Shown here: piece by piece, positions 4,100 through 6,646 of the stretch
Layout: each line of letters begins with the position of its first letter
How positions within the stretch are numbered: the stretch's first letter is position 1
Assembly (NCBI GenBank): GCA_023264915.1
Contig: JAHFUU010000147.1
Location: 1-6,646, forward strand
Origin: Microthrixaceae bacterium
Lineage (GTDB): Bacteria > Actinomycetota > Acidimicrobiia > Acidimicrobiales > Acidimicrobilacustridaceae
Reading direction: 5' to 3'
Length of the DNA: 6,646 nucleotides
Translations under genes and position numbers: made by a program
Notes under the pieces: generated by a model
The model's input: the letters and a program-made list of their open reading frames with translations, nothing else
Databases searched by the model: none
What the model was told of the DNA's origin: nothing

Positions 4100-6358
4100 G
4101 TGTTCGACTCTCACACGCCCGGCAGCCAGGGTCCCGACCGGAACAGCCCCGAGAACGGCATCTCTGGCCAGGACGGCGCCGGCATCGGCAAGTCCGGCCA
4201 GGACGGCGCCGGCGAGACCCCGGGCCGCAGGCCCGGCGGCTTCGACGGCGATGCCTTCGTGGGCGTGTTCGCGGGTGGTGACGTGTTGGATCCAGTTGTT
4301 CTCGGTGCACTTGGCCAGGTGGCTTCGGGGTTGGCCAATGTTGACCCCGCTGAGCTTGATGAGGCTGTTCTGGCGGGTGCGGTGATCGATCTGTGGAGGA
4401 TCGATTCGTTGCTCGCCACAGCGCGGGCACATCTGGTGACCGAGCTCGATCGGCGAGGCGCCACCTCCGCAGTGGCGGGTCTGGCAACGGTGCCGTGGGT
4501 GGCCCGCGAGGCGGGTTGTTCGCCAGCTTCGGTCAGATCGAGCCTGACGATGGGCGCCAAGCTCAGGACGCATCTCGGCGCAGTCGATGAAGCATTGGCA
4601 AAGGGCGAGATCTCCGTTGATCATGCCCGCACGATCACCTCGGCATGCAACCAGCGCAACCTCGATGCGATCTCATGGGTCCAACAGGCCCTCGTCGAAG
4701 CTGCACCGACCATGGTGTTCGGGGCGTGGCGGAACCTGATCCGCCACGCGGCGGCCCTCGCTGACAGCGACGGTGCCCATGATCCGAACGATGACCTGTC
4801 CATGAACCGGTTGCGTCTCGATGATCAGTTCGACGGCTTGGGGCACCTTGAGGGTGACTTCTCTCCCGACGAGTGGCAGACCATCAAGACAGCGATCGCG
4901 GACCGGGCCGATGATCTCTACCGCCGCTACAGCCATGACCACAAGCAGTGCCCCGACATCGAGATACCCAACCGCAGATGCCTTCAAGCCCTCGCGTTGG
5001 CAGAGCTGATCCGTGAGAGCCTCGCCACAGATGTCGACTCCAGCCAAGCGCCACGAACCGAGCTCACGCTGATCCTCCAAACCAACCCGAGCCTGCACTC
5101 CAGACCCGACAGCAGCGGCTCGGGTGACGGCAGCGCCGGTTGCGACGGTTCGGACGATGGCAGCGCCGGTGGACCGAAGGGGATCGACCGTGAGGACGCC
5201 AGGCAGGCCGAGGACGCCGAGAACGCCGACGAGGCCAAGGAGGCCAAGGAGGCCGAGCAGGCCGAGGATGCCGAGCAGGCCGGGGATGCCAAACGGGCCG
5301 AGGACGCCAAACGGGCCGAGCAGGCCGAGGACGCCAAACGGGCCGAGGACGCCGAGGATGCCAAACGGGCCGAGGACGCCAAACGGGCCGAGCAGGCCGA
5401 GCAGGCCGAAGATGCCGAGGATGCCGAGGATGCCGAGGATGCCGAGGATGCCGAGGATGCCGAGGATGCCAAACGGGCCGAGGATGCCGAGGATGCCAAA
5501 CGGGCCGAGGATGCCGAGGATGCCGAGGATGCCGGGGATGCCAAGCAGGCCGAGGATACCGGTGAAGGCTCCGGCAGCCGGACCGGTATCGGGGCCCTCA
5601 AACGAGTGGGCACGTCGATGTCAGGCGCCAGCACCGTTTCCGACGACGATGCCCGAGATGGGGCCGGCAGTGATCCGCCCCAACGGGACGGGGCTCGGCC
5701 GTGGCCCGATCTGCCGCGTCCCGCTCTGCACGGCTCAGATACCGGTCCGACGCCCGCACGGGCCGGACCGTGGCCAGCTGGGGTCGGATGGCCCGGTTTG
5801 CCCGGTTGGCAACGGCCTCCAGTTGTCGACAGGGACGGGGTCCCGTTGCCTCACCGATCGTTGCCGTGGTGGCTGTGTGACCCTGACATCCACGCGGTTG
5901 TGGTGAACAGCTTGGGTGTCCCCATCGACATGGGGCACAAGGTCCGTCTCGCCACCGCTGCCCAGCGCCGTGCGATCGCGGTGCGAGACGGCGGGTGCGT
6001 GTTCCCTGGCTGTGATCGGCCGATCTCCTGGTGCGATCTGCACCACACTCGGCCCTGGGAGGACGGAGGCCGCACCGACCTCGCGTCGATGGTTGGTCTG
6101 TGCCGCCGGCACCACCGCGTCGCTCATCGCCCCGGCTGGAACATCTACGCCAGCCATGACGCCGAAATCCCATCGTGCTGCGATGACGATCGAAGCTCCG
6201 GGGGCAGTGCCTTCTGGTTCCAGACGCCAACCGGACAGACCTTGTGGGCACAGCGCCACTTCACCCGACCAACCAATCCACCGCCCACACCCGTTTCGCC
6301 CACCCCGCCCGCGCCTGCACACGTCTCATCCTCACGCGTGCCGCCTGCACACGTGTAG
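4100..6358 (+). CDS. DUF222-HNH endonuclease family protein (13E12-repeat family) with long charged repeat linker
   Basis: A 752-residue protein. Residues 1-48 are Gly-rich and probably disordered, with SGQDGAG twice. Residues ~50-330 form the helical DUF222 domain (LDEAVLAGAVIDLWRIDSLL at 86-105; ISVDHARTI at 171-179). Residues 365-486 are a tract of three-residue units (EDA, KRA, EQA) with Ala at every third position. The HNH part begins at ~590 (LCDPDIHAVVVNSLGVPIDM) and includes CVFPGC (633-638), CDLHH (645-649) and LCRRHHRVAH (667-676), giving the usual Cys/His zinc site and HNH histidines. The position usually Asn before the LC motif is Ser663 (DLASMVGLC). The Pro-rich tail repeats PAHV. 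Typical family members are ~400-500 residues, so the repeat tract explains most of the extra length. The GTG start follows an in-frame stop at 4094-4096 and a weak AGGG. HNH domains nick or cut DNA; the role of DUF222 proteins in the host is not settled. Confidence 0.9.
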   Translation: MFDSHTPGSQGPDRNSPENGISGQDGAGIGKSGQDGAGETPGRRPGGFDGDAFVGVFAGGDVLDPVVLGALGQVASGLANVDPAELDEAVLAGAVIDLWRIDSLLATARAHLVTELDRRGATSAVAGLATVPWVAREAGCSPASVRSSLTMGAKLRTHLGAVDEALAKGEISVDHARTITSACNQRNLDAISWVQQALVEAAPTMVFGAWRNLIRHAAALADSDGAHDPNDDLSMNRLRLDDQFDGLGHLEGDFSPDEWQTIKTAIADRADDLYRRYSHDHKQCPDIEIPNRRCLQALALAELIRESLATDVDSSQAPRTELTLILQTNPSLHSRPDSSGSGDGSAGCDGSDDGSAGGPKGIDREDARQAEDAENADEAKEAKEAEQAEDAEQAGDAKRAEDAKRAEQAEDAKRAEDAEDAKRAEDAKRAEQAEQAEDAEDAEDAEDAEDAEDAEDAKRAEDAEDAKRAEDAEDAEDAGDAKQAEDTGEGSGSRTGIGALKRVGTSMSGASTVSDDDARDGAGSDPPQRDGARPWPDLPRPALHGSDTGPTPARAGPWPAGVGWPGLPGWQRPPVVDRDGVPLPHRSLPWWLCDPDIHAVVVNSLGVPIDMGHKVRLATAAQRRAIAVRDGGCVFPGCDRPISWCDLHHTRPWEDGGRTDLASMVGLCRRHHRVAHRPGWNIYASHDAEIPSCCDDDRSSGGSAFWFQTPTGQTLWAQRHFTRPTNPPPTPVSPTPPAPAHVSSSRVPPAHV
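4166..4213. repeat. 18-bp repeat at a 30-bp period in the DUF222-HNH 5' end
   Basis: GGCCAGGACGGCGCCGGC occurs exactly twice (4166-4183, 4196-4213). It encodes the two SGQDGAG units of the Gly-rich N terminus (residues 22-28 and 32-38). The 30-bp period preserves the frame. Confidence 0.85.
5192..5557. repeat. 9-bp coding repeat tract (EDA/KRA/EQA units)
   Basis: About 40 units of 9 bp, mainly GCCGAGGAT or GCCGAGGAC, GCCAAACGG and GCCGAGCAG in varied order, including seven EDA units in a row at residues 437-457. The period keeps all six frames largely free of stops, so the long antisense and shifted ORFs here are artefacts. In the sense frame the tract is rich in alternating charges and alanine, and is likely a helical or disordered spacer between the DUF222 and HNH domains. 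Confidence 0.95.
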
Positions 6359-6385
6359 CCCCCGCCGGCGCCGCCGAGCTCGCCG

Positions 6386-6469
6386 GCCGGCCCGATGTCA
6401 CCGTGAACAAGAAGTAACGGAACCTCGAGTCCCGACGGAACCTCGAGTCCCGACGCGACATCGGCCGGC
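6386..6469. other. Long-looped inverted repeat downstream of the DUF222-HNH gene
   Basis: Bases 6386-6399 (GGCCGGCCCGATGTC region) pair with 6457-6469 (GACATCGGCCGGC) as 13 bp with one bulged C at 6391. The 57-nt loop holds the two 18-bp repeats at 6419-6454. It begins 28 bp past the stop codon, so it could protect or end the transcript, but it lacks a T-tract. Confidence 0.4.
6419..6454. repeat. 18-bp tandem duplication
   Basis: GGAACCTCGAGTCCCGAC occurs twice in exact tandem (6419-6436, 6437-6454). Each unit contains the palindrome CTCGAG. It lies in the loop of the inverted repeat at 6386-6469, in non-coding sequence. Confidence 0.92.
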
Positions 6470-6504
6470 GGCGGGCCGTGCCTCTTGAGGCCTCGGAACT
6501 CCGG

Positions 6505-6630
6505 CATGTCAACCCCGGCATGTCAACCCCGGCATGTCAACCCCTGCATGTCAACCCCTGCATGTCAACCCCTGCATGTCAACCCCTGCATGTCAACCCC
6601 TGCATGTCAACCCCTACGTGTCAACCCCTG
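6505..6630. repeat. 14-bp tandem array, 9 units, near the right edge
   Basis: Nine units of CATGTCAACCCCTG run to 6630. The first two end GG instead of TG, and the last two carry changes at their ends. A diverged tenth unit (AACGTCAGGTTCCG) runs to the window edge, so the array or its flank may continue. On the minus strand every unit contains TTGACA or TTGACAC-type sequence. No gene is visible between 6359 and 6646. Confidence 0.95.
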
Positions 6631-6646
6631 AACGTCAGGTTCCGTA

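Noticed and set aside
3566..4624. A 352-codon minus-strand ORF
   Set aside because: It runs through the 13-bp array and antisense to the DUF222 domain, overlaps the membrane-protein gene in another frame, and has no recognisable domain.
4984..5634. Long Ser/Ala-rich minus-strand ORF, and an Arg/Pro/Met-rich plus-strand ORF at 5124-5906
   Set aside because: Both are frame shadows of the 9-bp coding repeat; the sense frame joins two recognised domains.

Overview
The window looks like chromosomal DNA of a high-GC actinobacterium. Support for this is the strong G+C bias, GTG starts on three genes, and a DUF222-HNH endonuclease (the '13E12 repeat' family), which is typically multicopy in Actinobacteria. 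An acidimicrobial (Ilumatobacter-like) host is a guess from general appearance only.

Layout, left to right. A 5'-truncated DUF6714-like gene (1-495, +) runs in from the left edge. It converges, with an 11-bp gap, on a C-terminal fragment of a membrane protein (507-674, -). Next come a 14-bp tandem array (703-932) and an M50-type membrane metalloprotease with an N-terminal PqqD/RRE-like domain (1087-2370, -). Divergent from it is a broken DUF4143-type AAA ATPase (2497-2974, +). At 2976 the ATPase sequence changes abruptly into a second copy of the DUF6714 3' end, which again converges on the membrane protein, this time intact (3087-3665, -). A 434-bp divergent intergenic region with 13-bp and 24-bp repeats follows. 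Then comes a 752-residue DUF222-HNH protein (4100-6358, +) whose two domains are separated by a 122-residue Glu/Asp/Lys/Arg/Ala repeat tract. The window ends inside a second 14-bp array (6505-6630).

The main structural story is a ~290-bp direct repeat (395-684 and 2976-3264, ~95% identical). It spans the convergent DUF6714/membrane-protein junction and flanks ~2.3 kb of unrelated DNA. The left copy keeps a long DUF6714 gene and a stub of the membrane protein; the right copy keeps a stub of DUF6714 and the whole membrane protein. Recombination between the copies would restore a simple convergent pair and remove the protease, the ATPase remnant and the first array.

The second theme is the density of unrelated short tandem repeats (units of 9, 12, 13, 14, 18 and 24 bp), both between genes and inside coding sequence. 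I see no CRISPR array, tRNA, rRNA, complete transposase or integrase, and no convincing new multi-gene defence system. The genes do not form an obvious pathway; the window reads as a rearranged accessory region.
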